Counted from the first letter of the stretch, positions 51,489 through 60,025 are shown. The stretch: DNA of 64,000 nt from Streptomyces sp. CNQ-509 (GCF_001011035.1 NZ_CP011492.1:2611501-2675500); one strand, 5' to 3'. Program-made: numbers and translations. The notes: generated by a model not told the origin, from the sequence alone.

Positions 51489-53425
51489 GTGGTGCTGCCC
51501 TTCGTCAGGCCGCTCACCAGGAACCGCTCGATGAGCGCGAACAGGATCACCGCGGGCACGATCGCCATCAGGGAGGCGGCGAAGAGGTACTGGTAGTTCG
51601 TCTCGTACAGGCCCACGAACTGCTGCACGCCGACGGTGAGCGGCACCCGGTTCTCGGTCGGCTCGTTGAAGACGGTCAGCGAGATGACGAACTCGTTCCA
51701 GACCTGGATGAACGTGAAGATGGTGACGGTGATGAGCGCGGGGGCCGCGAGCGGCAACGCCATCCGCACCAAGGTCCGGAAGCGGCCGAGCCCGTCGAGC
51801 ATCGCCGCCTCGTCGATCTCCACGGGTATGGAGCTGAACTGGGTGTGCAGGATCCAGATCGCGAAGGCGATGTTGAAGGCGCAGTTGACCGCGATGATGA
51901 ACCAGTAGCTGTGGATGCCGCCGGTGAACACCGCCTCCCGGTACAGGCCGATGAGCAGCGCCACCGCGGGGAACATCTGGGAGACCAGCACGAGCCCGAG
52001 GAACGCGCCCCGGCCGCGGAAGTCCGTCCGCGCCAGGATGAACGCGGCGGGCGCGGCGATCAGCAGCACCACGGCGGTGGAGACCAGAGCGACGATCAGG
52101 CTGACCCTGAAGTAGTCGGCCAGCGGGATCTTGTCCCACACGTCGGCGTAGTTGGACCAGGCCCACTCGTCGGGCAGGTAGTCGGCGGGCACCTGGAACA
52201 GCTCGGCGTCGGTCTTCAGCGAGCCGAGGAACATCGCGACGTACGGCGCGAGGAAGAAGAGCGCGACGCCGAGCCCCGCGAGCGGGAGCCCGATGTGCCG
52301 CACCCGCCGCCACCCGGCGGCCAGCGGTCCGGTCACGGGGCGCAGGGCGCGGGCGAGGGCGGCCGAGGCCAGCCGGGTGCGGCGGCCGAGGGCCTCGGCG
52401 GCCCCGCTGCCCGCGCGCTCCTTGCCGTACGCGGCGGGCGCGCGGCCCTTGAGGAGCCGGATGAGGACGGCGATGAGGAGGCTGATCGCGATCACGTTGA
52501 GCACGCCGAGGGCGGCGGCCTCGCCGGTGTCGAGCCGACCGGTGAAGGCGATCTTGTACATGAAGGTGACGGAGGTGTCGGCGTGGTTGCCGGCCGTCTT
52601 GCCCATGATCACCCAGATCAGGGCGAAGGCGTTGAAGACGTGCAGCATGTTGAGCACGAGCGCGACGGTCAGCGAGGGCCGCAGCATCGGCAGCGTCACC
52701 CGGCGCCAGGTGGTCCACGGCCCGGCGCCGTCGATCTTCGCGGCCTCCCACACCTCGCCGGGGATGGTCTGCAGCCCGGAGAGCAGGACGTACGCCGTGA
52801 AGGGGATCGAGGTGATGACCCCGACCGCCATCAGCGAGAAGAAGGCGATGTCCGGGTCCTTGTACCAGTCCACCGGCGAGTCGAGGATCCTCAGATCCAT
52901 CAGCAGCCGGTTGAGCAGGCCGTTCCCGCCCTCGTAGAGGAAGCGCCAGACGGTCGCGGTCATCACCAGGGACGTCGCCCACGGCACGATCAGCGCGAGC
53001 CGGACGAAGCGGCGGCCGACGAAGTCCTTGGCGAGGAACTGCGCGAGGGCGAGGGAGGCGAGGACCGTGAGGCCGACGACGACCACGACCCACAGAAGGG
53101 TGTTGCCGACGACGCCGGGGAGTTCGTCCTCGGCGAAGAGGCTGCGGTAGTTCTCCAGCCCGGCGAAGCCGTCGGTGAGGCCGATGCGGTTGATCTCGAC
53201 GAAGGACATCCCGACCATGTAGATCGCCGGGAAGACGATCACGGCCGCGATGAGCAGGGTGCCGGGCGCCAGCCAGCGGGCGGGGACGGTCCGCCGCCAC
53301 AGGGCGCGGAGCGGGCTCACCGGGGGCGGCGCGGCGCCGGCCCGGGGTCCTGGGGACGTCGGCGGGGCGCCGCCCTCGTTCCGTACGGGATCGGCGGCCG
53401 CCTCGGTGCGGGGCGTCGTCGTCAA
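51485..53425 (-). CDS. Single-chain ABC sugar permease: MalF- and MalG-type domains fused
   Basis: 646 aa from a TTG at 53425 preceded by a strong AGGAGGTG and overlapping the ROK stop (TTGA). The first permease domain occupies about residues 45-325 (six helices, EAA loop EVWEAAKIDGAGPWTTWRRVTLP at 224-246). A basic linker spans about 326-378 (GKERAGSGAAEALGRRTRLAS). A second complete permease domain covers 379-646 (EAA loop EIDEAAMLDGLGRFRTLVRMALP at 536-558). Sugar importers normally encode these as two proteins, as in the other operon of this window. The frame is uninterrupted, with no internal start-stop overlap, so the fusion looks genuine. No ATPase is encoded nearby. Confidence 0.92.
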   Translation of the reverse strand: MTTTPRTEAAADPVRNEGGAPPTSPGPRAGAAPPPVSPLRALWRRTVPARWLAPGTLLIAAVIVFPAIYMVGMSFVEINRIGLTDGFAGLENYRSLFAEDELPGVVGNTLLWVVVVVGLTVLASLALAQFLAKDFVGRRFVRLALIVPWATSLVMTATVWRFLYEGGNGLLNRLLMDLRILDSPVDWYKDPDIAFFSLMAVGVITSIPFTAYVLLSGLQTIPGEVWEAAKIDGAGPWTTWRRVTLPMLRPSLTVALVLNMLHVFNAFALIWVIMGKTAGNHADTSVTFMYKIAFTGRLDTGEAAALGVLNVIAISLLIAVLIRLLKGRAPAAYGKERAGSGAAEALGRRTRLASAALARALRPVTGPLAAGWRRVRHIGLPLAGLGVALFFLAPYVAMFLGSLKTDAELFQVPADYLPDEWAWSNYADVWDKIPLADYFRVSLIVALVSTAVVLLIAAPAAFILARTDFRGRGAFLGLVLVSQMFPAVALLIGLYREAVFTGGIHSYWFIIAVNCAFNIAFAIWILHTQFSSIPVEIDEAAMLDGLGRFRTLVRMALPLAAPALITVTIFTFIQVWNEFVISLTVFNEPTENRVPLTVGVQQFVGLYETNYQYLFAASLMAIVPAVILFALIERFLVSGLTKGSTT

Positions 53426-54723
53426 CGGGCACCTCCTGCTGCTCGGTCAGGTCCCGGGGCGCCCTGATCGCCCGGATCGCGCCGCTGGGCCCGCACGCCC
53501 GGGTGGCGCTGATCGCCCGGGTGGCCTGGGGACTCCGCCGCCTTCCCGTCGCCGGCGGCGAGGTCGTGCAGCGGGACGATCTGCCCGGCGGCACCGCCGA
53601 ACAGCTCGCCGTCCAGATACGCCACGGCCCGCCCGATCGCGCCGACCGCGACGCACTCCTCGTCGAGCGCGGACGCGCGCAGCTCCGGCACCCGCAGGCA
53701 CACGTCCTCCAGCCGCCGCCGCAGCCGCGGCAGCAGCACGTCGGCGGCGCGCGAGAAGGCCCCGCCTAGGACGACGAGTTCGGGGTCGAGGGTCATGACC
53801 ATCGCCGAGGTGCCGAGGGCCAGGTCGTCGCAGTAACGCTCGACGGCCGCCACGGCGAGGGGGTCGCCGCCGCGGGCGGCGGCGAAGGTGTGCCGCGCGG
53901 CGTCGCTCTTCGGCACGTCCGGGGGGACGGCGGGGCAGTCGTGGAGGTACGAGGCGGCGGTGACCCAGTGCGTCACGGGGTGCATGCCGACCTCGCCGGC
54001 GACGCCGCCGAACCCGCGGTGCACCTGCCCCCCGACGACCAGCGCGGCGCCGGTGCGCCGGCCGGCGTGGAGGAAGACGGTGTCGTCGACGCCCTTGGCC
54101 ACGCCCCACTGGCGCTCGGCGAGGGCGGCGAGGCGGGAGTCGTTGTCGATCTGCACGGCGCAGGGGAAGAGGGCGCCGATGCGGGCGGCGAGGTCGACGC
54201 CGGTCCAGTTGGCGACGCCGGCACAGAACTGCACGGTGCCGGCGCGGTCCACGATGCCGGTGGTGCCCGCGCCGACGGCCCACAGGTCCTCGCGCCGCAG
54301 CCCGACGGCGGTCAGGCAGTCGGCGACGGCCAGGTCGGCGGCGGCGATGCGGTCGTCGACGGGGGTGGCGGGGCCGACGGTGCGGTGCGTCTGGGCGTGG
54401 ACGGTGCCGTCGAGGTCGGCGACGGCGGCGCGCACGCTGTGGACGCCGATGTCGATGCCGGCGACGTGCCCGGCGTCGGCCCGGAACCGGTACCGCCGCG
54501 CGGGCCGCCCGACGGTGCCCTGCGCGGGCCCGAGTTCCTGGACCCAGCCCAGCTCCACGAGCTGGCCGACGACGTCCTTGGTGGACGGCCGGGACAGCCC
54601 TGCCCGCTCGGCGACGGCGGTGAGGGTGAGCGGCTCGGCGCCGCGCAGGACGTCCACGACCGCCAGCGAGTTCAGATGCCGCAGCCGGGACAGGTCCCCG
54701 CCCAGCTCCGCTGCCGATGCCAT
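53422..54723 (-). CDS. ROK-family transcriptional regulator
   Basis: 433 aa. The N-terminal winged helix (about residues 10-70, LNSLAVVDVLRGAEPLTLTAVAERAGLSRPSTKDVVGQL) precedes a ROK sugar-binding domain with GIDIGVHSVRAAVADLDG, QIDNDSRLAALAERQWG and GFGGVAGEVGMHPV. The Cys-rich zinc motif expected after the conserved His (CxCGxxGC) is not present; the segment reads THWVTAASYLHDCPAVPPD. A Gly/Asp/Arg-rich tail of about 40 residues is extra. It is first in the operon, probably autoregulating and controlling the divergent GH20 through repeats at 54783-54820. Confidence 0.9.
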   Translation of the reverse strand: MASAAELGGDLSRLRHLNSLAVVDVLRGAEPLTLTAVAERAGLSRPSTKDVVGQLVELGWVQELGPAQGTVGRPARRYRFRADAGHVAGIDIGVHSVRAAVADLDGTVHAQTHRTVGPATPVDDRIAAADLAVADCLTAVGLRREDLWAVGAGTTGIVDRAGTVQFCAGVANWTGVDLAARIGALFPCAVQIDNDSRLAALAERQWGVAKGVDDTVFLHAGRRTGAALVVGGQVHRGFGGVAGEVGMHPVTHWVTAASYLHDCPAVPPDVPKSDAARHTFAAARGGDPLAVAAVERYCDDLALGTSAMVMTLDPELVVLGGAFSRAADVLLPRLRRRLEDVCLRVPELRASALDEECVAVGAIGRAVAYLDGELFGGAAGQIVPLHDLAAGDGKAAESPGHPGDQRHPGVRAQRRDPGDQGAPGPDRAAGGAR

Positions 54724-54782
54724 GAGTCACGCCCCTCCCGCGCCCACCGCCTGCCGTGAAGAACCCCACCCACGACGGAGTA

Positions 54783-54820
54783 ACGATGGACTCCTTTACA
54801 TATTTACGATGGAGCCCTTT
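54783..54820. promoter_or_regulatory. Tandem ACGATGGA repeats in the ROK/GH20 divergent promoter
   Basis: ACGATGGACTCCTTTA (54783-54798) and ACGATGGAGCCCTTTA (54806-54821) are direct repeats differing in two bases, spaced 23 bp start to start. They sit in an AT-rich island between the ROK (-) and GH20 (+) genes. They are the best candidate operator for the ROK protein, covering both promoters. Confidence 0.6.
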
Positions 54821-54868
54821 ATATGGAGTGGAGAACGCCAGCGTCAACCCGTCGAACGGAGACCGACC

Positions 54869-56488
54869 TTGATCATCCCCACGCCGTCGCGCAGCTCCCC
54901 CCGCCCCGGTTCGTACGCCCTGGGCCCGGACACCCCGCTGCACGTCGCCGATCCGGCGCTCGCCCCCGTCGCCCGCGTCCTGCGCGAACAGCTCCTGCCC
55001 GGCACGGGCTGCACGCTGCCGCCGGGGCGGGGCGGGATCGAGCTGGCCCTCTCCGGGGAGCTGGCCGCCGACCCGGGTGCGGGCCCGGAGTCGTACCGCC
55101 TGACGATCGGCCCCGACGGCATCCGCATTGCCGCGGGCGGCCCGGCCGGCGCCTTCTACGGCGTGCAGACGCTGCGCCAGCTCCTGCCGCCGCACACCCT
55201 GCGCCACAGCGCGCTCGACGAGGGCCCGTGGGACCTGGCCGGCGTCGAGATCGAGGACCGGCCGCGGTTCGCGTGGCGGGGCGTCCTGCTCGACGTGGCC
55301 AGGCACTTCTTCACCAAGCGCGACGTGCTGCGCGTGCTCGACCAGATGGCGCTGCACAAGCTGAACGTGCTCCACTTCCACCTCACCGACGACCAGGGCT
55401 GGCGCCTGGAGGTGAAGCGCTACCCGCGGCTGACGGAGGTCGGCTCCTGGCGCACGGAGTCGAAGCCGGGCTGGAACGAGACGGGCGACGGCCGGCCGCA
55501 CGGCGGCTACTACACCCAGGACGACATCCGCGAGATCGTCGCGTACGCGGCGGCCAGGCACATCCTCGTGGTGCCGGAGGTCGACGTGCCGGGACACACG
55601 CAGGCCGCGATCACGGCGTACCCGGAACTGGGCAACACGGGGGCGCAGTTGGCGGTGGAGACCGGCTGGGGCGTGAAGTCGAACATCCTCAGCGTCTCCG
55701 ACGGGACGCTGGACTTCGTACGGAACGTCTTCGACGAGGTGATCGAGCTCTTCCCCAGCCCGATCATCTGCGTCGGCGGCGACGAGTGCCCGAAGGACCA
55801 GTGGAAGGCGAGCCCGGCGGCGCAGGCGCGGATGGCGGAGCTGGGGCTGCGCAACGAGGACGAACTGCAGAGCTGGTTCATCCGGCAGGTCTCGGACCAT
55901 CTGGAGGCGCGGGGACGGCAGTTGCTGGGCTGGGACGAGATCCTGGAGGGCGGCCTGCCGCCGGCCGCGACGATCGTGTCGTGGCGCGACAACCACGGCG
56001 CGGTGCGGGCGGCCCGCGAGGGCCACCAGGTCATCACCAGCCCGGCCCGCCAGGTCTACCTCGACTACCGCGCCTCGGACTCCCCGGACGAACCGGTCCC
56101 GGTGGGCACGGTCCTGCCGGTCGAGGAGGTCTACGCCTTCGAACCGGTCCCGGAGGAACTCCGCGGCACCCCGGCGGCGGACCTGGTCATCGGCGCGCAG
56201 TGCGGCCTGTGGACGGAGGCGATCGACAACGCCCGGGCGCTGGACTACCAGGCGTTCCCGCGGATGAGCGCGTTCGCGGAGACGGTGTGGTGCGACGCGA
56301 CCCGGGACGGGACGGCCTTCGCGGAGCGGCTGGCGCACCACCTGGGCCGGCTGGAGGCGCTGGGAGTGGAGTACCGGCGGCCGGAGGGCCCGAGGCCGTG
56401 GGAGCGGCGCCCGGGGGTACGGGGGAGGCCCGTGACGATGGAGGAGTACCTGGCGGAGGTGGAGGCGGACACGAGGAACATCAGGTAG
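54869..56488 (+). CDS. Cytoplasmic beta-N-acetylhexosaminidase, GH20 (second copy)
   Basis: 539 aa from a TTG at 54869, preferred over the in-frame ATG at 54809 because that ATG lies within the operator repeats and the TTG has CGGAGAC upstream and gives the LIIPTPSR start shared with the other GH20. The GH20b domain is followed by the barrel with KLNVLHFHLTDDQGWRLEVK, catalytic Asp305-Glu306 in CVGGDECPKDQW, and GWDEILEGGLPP. There is no signal peptide. It would split chitobiose-like disaccharides delivered by the importer encoded on the other strand. Confidence 0.92.
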   Translation: MIIPTPSRSSPRPGSYALGPDTPLHVADPALAPVARVLREQLLPGTGCTLPPGRGGIELALSGELAADPGAGPESYRLTIGPDGIRIAAGGPAGAFYGVQTLRQLLPPHTLRHSALDEGPWDLAGVEIEDRPRFAWRGVLLDVARHFFTKRDVLRVLDQMALHKLNVLHFHLTDDQGWRLEVKRYPRLTEVGSWRTESKPGWNETGDGRPHGGYYTQDDIREIVAYAAARHILVVPEVDVPGHTQAAITAYPELGNTGAQLAVETGWGVKSNILSVSDGTLDFVRNVFDEVIELFPSPIICVGGDECPKDQWKASPAAQARMAELGLRNEDELQSWFIRQVSDHLEARGRQLLGWDEILEGGLPPAATIVSWRDNHGAVRAAREGHQVITSPARQVYLDYRASDSPDEPVPVGTVLPVEEVYAFEPVPEELRGTPAADLVIGAQCGLWTEAIDNARALDYQAFPRMSAFAETVWCDATRDGTAFAERLAHHLGRLEALGVEYRRPEGPRPWERRPGVRGRPVTMEEYLAEVEADTRNIR

Positions 56489-56500
56489 GGACGCGGTCGG

Positions 56501-56524
56501 TGACCGGCCGCCGGGGGCCGGTCA
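56501..56524 (+). terminator. Terminator after GH20
   Basis: Perfect 9-bp stem TGACCGGCC (56501-56509) with GGCCGGTCA (56516-56524), 6-nt loop, 12 nt past the stop codon. Confidence 0.65.
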
Positions 56525-56901
56525 GCGGCGGGGGCGGTCAGCGGCGGGGCTACCGGCGGCGCCGCGGAGGTGCGGGAGCGGAGCGCCAAGGAGGTTCGGG
56601 GCACAGCCCCGGGTGGTTCGGGGCACAGCCCCCGGCGGGGGGTGCGGGAGCGCAGCCTCGCCCCGGGCGCGGCAGTCCCGCGGGATCCGGGGCCCGACTC
56701 CGCGGGGGCACGGGGACGCAGGCCCTGGCGGGGTACCCGGGCGCAGCCCCGGAGGCGCCGGGCGCAGCCCCGGTGACCCACCGGGCCGCCCACCTCCTGA
56801 GTCTGCGGGTCTCCGTCCGCCGTCCAGGGCAACGGCAACGCTGCACGAGTGGCAGCCGTCCCTCGGGGACGGCGGAGCATTGCGGTGAAGGACAGGCGTT
56901 C
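56525..56901. repeat. Non-coding region with GGGGCACAGCCCC mini-hairpins
   Basis: No supported gene. Short inverted repeats with ACA or GCA loops recur at 56597-56611, 56619-56633, 56737-56752 and 56758-56773. They resemble the TCC-loop family at 13.9-14.8 kb but with a different loop. Confidence 0.5.
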
Positions 56902-56902
56902 C

Positions 56903-57150
56903 TAGGCCCTGTCTGACACATAGCGCCGTCCGCCCTCTGGGCGGGCTCCCCCACAGCGCGCAAGCGCGCGTGGGCGGTACCCCCAGGCGTCTGGTGCGTG
57001 CGATCGCAAGGCGGAGGGCCGACCGCATAGGGGGCCTCTTCGGCCGATCCCGACAACGCAGCGAGCGTGCGTGCCAGGCTCCCCCACAGCGCGCTGCGCG
57101 CGCGTGGGCGGTACCCCCAGACGCAGGCGGGATGTGTCAGACAGGGCCTA
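56903..57150. mobile_element. 248-bp MITE with perfect 19-bp terminal repeats (copy B)
   Basis: TAGGCCCTGTCTGACACAT (56903-56921) is repeated exactly inverted at 57132-57150. With flanking bases both ends read CTAG, fitting a TA or CTAG target duplication as made by IS5- or IS630-type transposases. There is no coding capacity. Inside are two 40-41 bp imperfect palindromes (56946-56985 and 57079-57119, core CCCACAGCGCGC/GCGCGTGGG) flanking a core shared with the element at 16722-16902. The right end supplies the TAG stop codon of the adjoining oxidoreductase gene. Confidence 0.85.
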
Positions 57151-58164
57151 GCGCCAGGGATCGAGGGCGAGTTTGCCCCGGGTCTGGCCCGCTGCGAGTC
57201 GGTGCAGCACTGCGGGCCCCTCTGCCAGGGGATGGACGTGAGGGGTACCGGGCGGGTACACGCCGCGGGCGATGAGCGCCTCGATCTCGACGAGCAACGA
57301 CTGGTAGACGGACGGGGTCGCGACCGCCAGCGCACCGATGTGCAGACCCTTGACCTGGACCTGGTGGGTGAAGACCAGATCGTGTGTGGTCACTGCGGCA
57401 TCGCCGGAAGCGGCACCGAACACGACAACGCGTCCGGTGAAGGGTTTGGCGACCGACAAGCTGGTCTTGAACGTGGCCTTGCCCACCGATTCCAGGACCA
57501 GGTCGACCCCGCCGGTCAGGCGGGTGATCTCCGCAGCCAGCTCAGGGCGTCGGCTGTCCAGGACCTCGTCGGCGCCGAGCGCTCTGACGGTGTCATGCTT
57601 CGCCGGTGACGCCGTCGCGACAACGCGCGCACCGTAGTGGCGGGCAAGGCGCACGGCGGCCTGCCCCACACCTCCGGCCGCGGCATGAACGAGCACCACG
57701 TCACCCGTCTTGATCTCGCCCAACGGCTTCAGCGCTGCCAGGGCGGTGGCCCAGTTCAGCACGAGACCGAGAGCTTCGGGGTCGCTCCAGCCGGAAGGCA
57801 CGGGAAGGACACCCGCGGCCGGCATCGTCATGTATTGCGCGAAGGCACCCGGGCCGGCTCCGACGACGTGGGTGCCGAGCTGCAGCGGGCTCTCGACGTC
57901 CGGGCCGACGCCCACGATCTCGCCGGCGGCCTCGAAGCCCGCCACGTAGGGCGCCTGCGGCCCGCCTCCGTACGTTCCACGGGTCTGCATGACGTCAGCG
58001 AAGTTGACGCCGGCGGCGCCCACGCGGATCAGGTACTCGCCGGGGCCCGGGGTGGGGTGGCGGTGGTCGGTCGTGAGGATCAGATCCTCCGGTCCCCGGT
58101 GCGACCGCTGGACCAGTGCTCTTCCGGTCTGCTCGGCGGTGTGCTGCTGCTCGTCGGTGTCCAT
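57148..58164 (-). CDS. NADPH:quinone oxidoreductase-like zinc-independent MDR protein
   Basis: 338 aa from the ATG at 58164. GroES-like N-domain (PGPGEYLIRVGAAGVNFADVMQTRGTYGG) and a Rossmann domain with GDVVLVHAAAGGVGQAAVRLARHYGARVVATAS place it in the quinone oxidoreductase branch of medium-chain dehydrogenases. Zinc-ligand cysteines are missing. It likely reduces quinones or enones with NADPH. It lies 46 bp after a MerR gene and has a MerR-type promoter. The last sense codons TGG CGC are followed by TAG from the MITE end, so the original C-terminus may have been slightly longer. Confidence 0.9.
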   Translation of the reverse strand: MDTDEQQHTAEQTGRALVQRSHRGPEDLILTTDHRHPTPGPGEYLIRVGAAGVNFADVMQTRGTYGGGPQAPYVAGFEAAGEIVGVGPDVESPLQLGTHVVGAGPGAFAQYMTMPAAGVLPVPSGWSDPEALGLVLNWATALAALKPLGEIKTGDVVLVHAAAGGVGQAAVRLARHYGARVVATASPAKHDTVRALGADEVLDSRRPELAAEITRLTGGVDLVLESVGKATFKTSLSVAKPFTGRVVVFGAASGDAAVTTHDLVFTHQVQVKGLHIGALAVATPSVYQSLLVEIEALIARGVYPPGTPHVHPLAEGPAVLHRLAAGQTRGKLALDPWR

Positions 58165-58180
58165 GCACGGAACGTAGGAG

Positions 58181-58203
58181 CCTGACACTTGTGTCAAGGT
58201 CAA
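58181..58203 (-). promoter_or_regulatory. MerR-type operator/promoter for the oxidoreductase gene
   Basis: On the minus strand a TTGACC -35 (58203-58198) is followed by a dyad CCTTGACAC-AA-GTGTCAGG (58199-58181, TGACAC/GTGTCA arms exact) and a weak -10 near CCTACG. This gives the long 19-bp spacer typical of promoters that MerR proteins activate by DNA untwisting. It lies between the MerR stop and the oxidoreductase start. Confidence 0.65.
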
Positions 58204-58210
58204 GTGGTGG

Positions 58211-58621
58211 TCAGAGATCAGTACGGCGGGCCTGGCGAAGGTAGGCGTCGAGTGCCGCCTGCTGATCGCTGAGAATCGCGATACGTGCAGCGAGCCGATC
58301 TCGATGGCTCTGCACCTCGTGCAGGAACTCCGCGCACACCGCATCCGTGCCGGCATCAGATTCGTCGGTGAGGCTGGGCAGAAACTCCCTGATCAACCGC
58401 ACGGGCAGCCCGGACTCCAGCAGCGAGCGGATGACGAGCACCCGGTCGACAGTGGACTGGCAGTAGTCGCGGAACCCATTGCCGAGTCGGCCGGGGACGA
58501 TCAAGCCCTCGTCCTCGTAGTGCCGCAGGGATCTCGCGCTCACACCGCTGACTCTGGAAGCTTCGCTGATCTTCACACCCGGAGGCAACGCCCAGAAGCA
58601 CCGCGATCTTCCGGCACTCAT
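58211..58621 (-). CDS. MerR-family regulator
   Basis: 136 aa from ATG 58621; a GTG at 58576 would give the canonical VKISEASRVSGVSARSLRHYEDEGLIVPGR start and a 121-aa protein. The MerR winged helix is followed by a long dimerisation helix (AEFLHEVQSHRDRLAARIAILSDQQAALDAYL). It has no Cys motif like SoxR's cluster or MerR's metal site, so the inducer is probably an organic or redox-active compound. The adjacent quinone oxidoreductase is the likely target. Confidence 0.88.
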   Translation of the reverse strand: MSAGRSRCFWALPPGVKISEASRVSGVSARSLRHYEDEGLIVPGRLGNGFRDYCQSTVDRVLVIRSLLESGLPVRLIREFLPSLTDESDAGTDAVCAEFLHEVQSHRDRLAARIAILSDQQAALDAYLRQARRTDL

Positions 58622-58722
58622 CGCTACGACGAAGCGAAGACCTCGGGCGTCAACCATCCGCCGCCGCCCTTCTGCCCGGCGCCGCCGCACGCCGCCCGTC
58701 GATAAGCCCACCTCATGGAAGC

Positions 58723-59979
58723 ATGAGCACTTCGCGCTTGTTCCCCTCCCGCCCGCCGGGCTTGGCTGAGGCCATGGCAAAAGTCGACGAGCTGTCCGCA
58801 GCCCCGCCCGCAGAAGCCGCCGCCGAAGGCGGCTGGCCCGCCGTGGCGACCGTGGCCGCCGGGACCTTCACCGTGGTCACCTCCGAGATGCTGCCGGTCG
58901 GTCTCCTCACCCCCATCAGCGGTGCGCTGGACGTGAGCGAGGGCACCGCCGGGCTCACCCTCACCGTCACCGGCCTGGTCGCCGCCCTCTCCGCCCCGCT
59001 CGTCACCGCCGCGGTCGGCCGGCTCGACCGGCGGCTCGTCCTCTGCTCCCTGATGGTGCTCCTGGCCGCGGCCAACGTGCTCGCCGCCTGGTCGCCGGGG
59101 TTCGCCGTCATGATCGCGGCCCGTGTCCTCGTCGGCGTCGGGCTCGGCGGCGTCTGGTCGCTCGCCGGCGGGCTCGGGGTGCGGCTGGTGCCGGCGGCGG
59201 CCGTCGGGGCGGCGACCTCCCTGATCTTCAGCGGCGTCGCCGTCGCGTCGGTCGTGGGCGTGCCGGCGGGCGCGTACCTCGGTGACCTCGCCGGCTGGCG
59301 CGCCGCGTTCCTCGCCGTCGGCGGCCTCGCGCTGCTCGTGAGCGCCGCGATGGCCGTCCTGCTGCCGCCGCTGCCCGCCGCGGAGGCGGTCGCCCTCGGC
59401 GGGGTGCTGCGGCTGGTCGGCGACAGCCGGGTGGCCACCGGGCTCGCGGTGGTGTCCCTGCTGGTGACGGGGCACTTCGCCGCGTACACGTATGTGCGTC
59501 CCGTCCTGGAGGACCTCGCGGGCGCCGGGGCGCCGATGATCGGGACCCTCCTGCTCGCGTACGGAATCGCCGGTATCGCCGGCAACTTCGCGGCCGGCGC
59601 CCGGGTGGGCCGGCGGCTGCGCGGCACGGTGCTGGTGATCGGCGCCGTCCTGACCGCCTCGCTGCTGCTCGTGCCGCTGCTCGGGCTGTCGGTGGCGGGG
59701 GCGGCGGTGCTGCTGGTCGTGTGGGGGCTGGCGTACGGAGGGGTGTCGGTGAGTACGCAGACGTGGCTGGGCCTGGCCGCGCCGCGGGCCCGGGAAGGTG
59801 CGACGTCGCTGTTCGTGGCGGTGTTCAACGGGGCCATCGCCCTGGGGGCGTTCACGGGCGGCCGGATGGTGGACGGGTTCGGTACCCGGTCGGTGCTGTG
59901 GTTCGGCGGCGCGCTGGCGCTGGGCGCGGTCGCGGTGACGCTGCTCGGCCGGGTGCCGCGGACCTCCGCCGTCTCCTAG
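58723..59979 (+). CDS. MFS transporter (DHA1/AraJ-type efflux)
   Basis: 418 aa from ATG 58723; an ATG at 58774 (GAGG just upstream) is equally possible. Twelve helices, beginning AGTFTVVTSEMLPVGLLTPISGAL, the hallmark of the chloramphenicol/arabinose efflux-like DHA1 branch. Motif A lies in AVGRLDRRLVLC, and motif C-like SGVAVASVVGVPAGAYLG follows. It is divergent from the MerR gene and could share its regulation. Exported compound unknown. Confidence 0.87.
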   Translation: MSTSRLFPSRPPGLAEAMAKVDELSAAPPAEAAAEGGWPAVATVAAGTFTVVTSEMLPVGLLTPISGALDVSEGTAGLTLTVTGLVAALSAPLVTAAVGRLDRRLVLCSLMVLLAAANVLAAWSPGFAVMIAARVLVGVGLGGVWSLAGGLGVRLVPAAAVGAATSLIFSGVAVASVVGVPAGAYLGDLAGWRAAFLAVGGLALLVSAAMAVLLPPLPAAEAVALGGVLRLVGDSRVATGLAVVSLLVTGHFAAYTYVRPVLEDLAGAGAPMIGTLLLAYGIAGIAGNFAAGARVGRRLRGTVLVIGAVLTASLLLVPLLGLSVAGAAVLLVVWGLAYGGVSVSTQTWLGLAAPRAREGATSLFVAVFNGAIALGAFTGGRMVDGFGTRSVLWFGGALALGAVAVTLLGRVPRTSAVS

Positions 59980-60025
59980 AAGTCCGGCTGGACCCTCCCC
60001 CGGTGTCAGGGCGTTGCCTGGCCGC

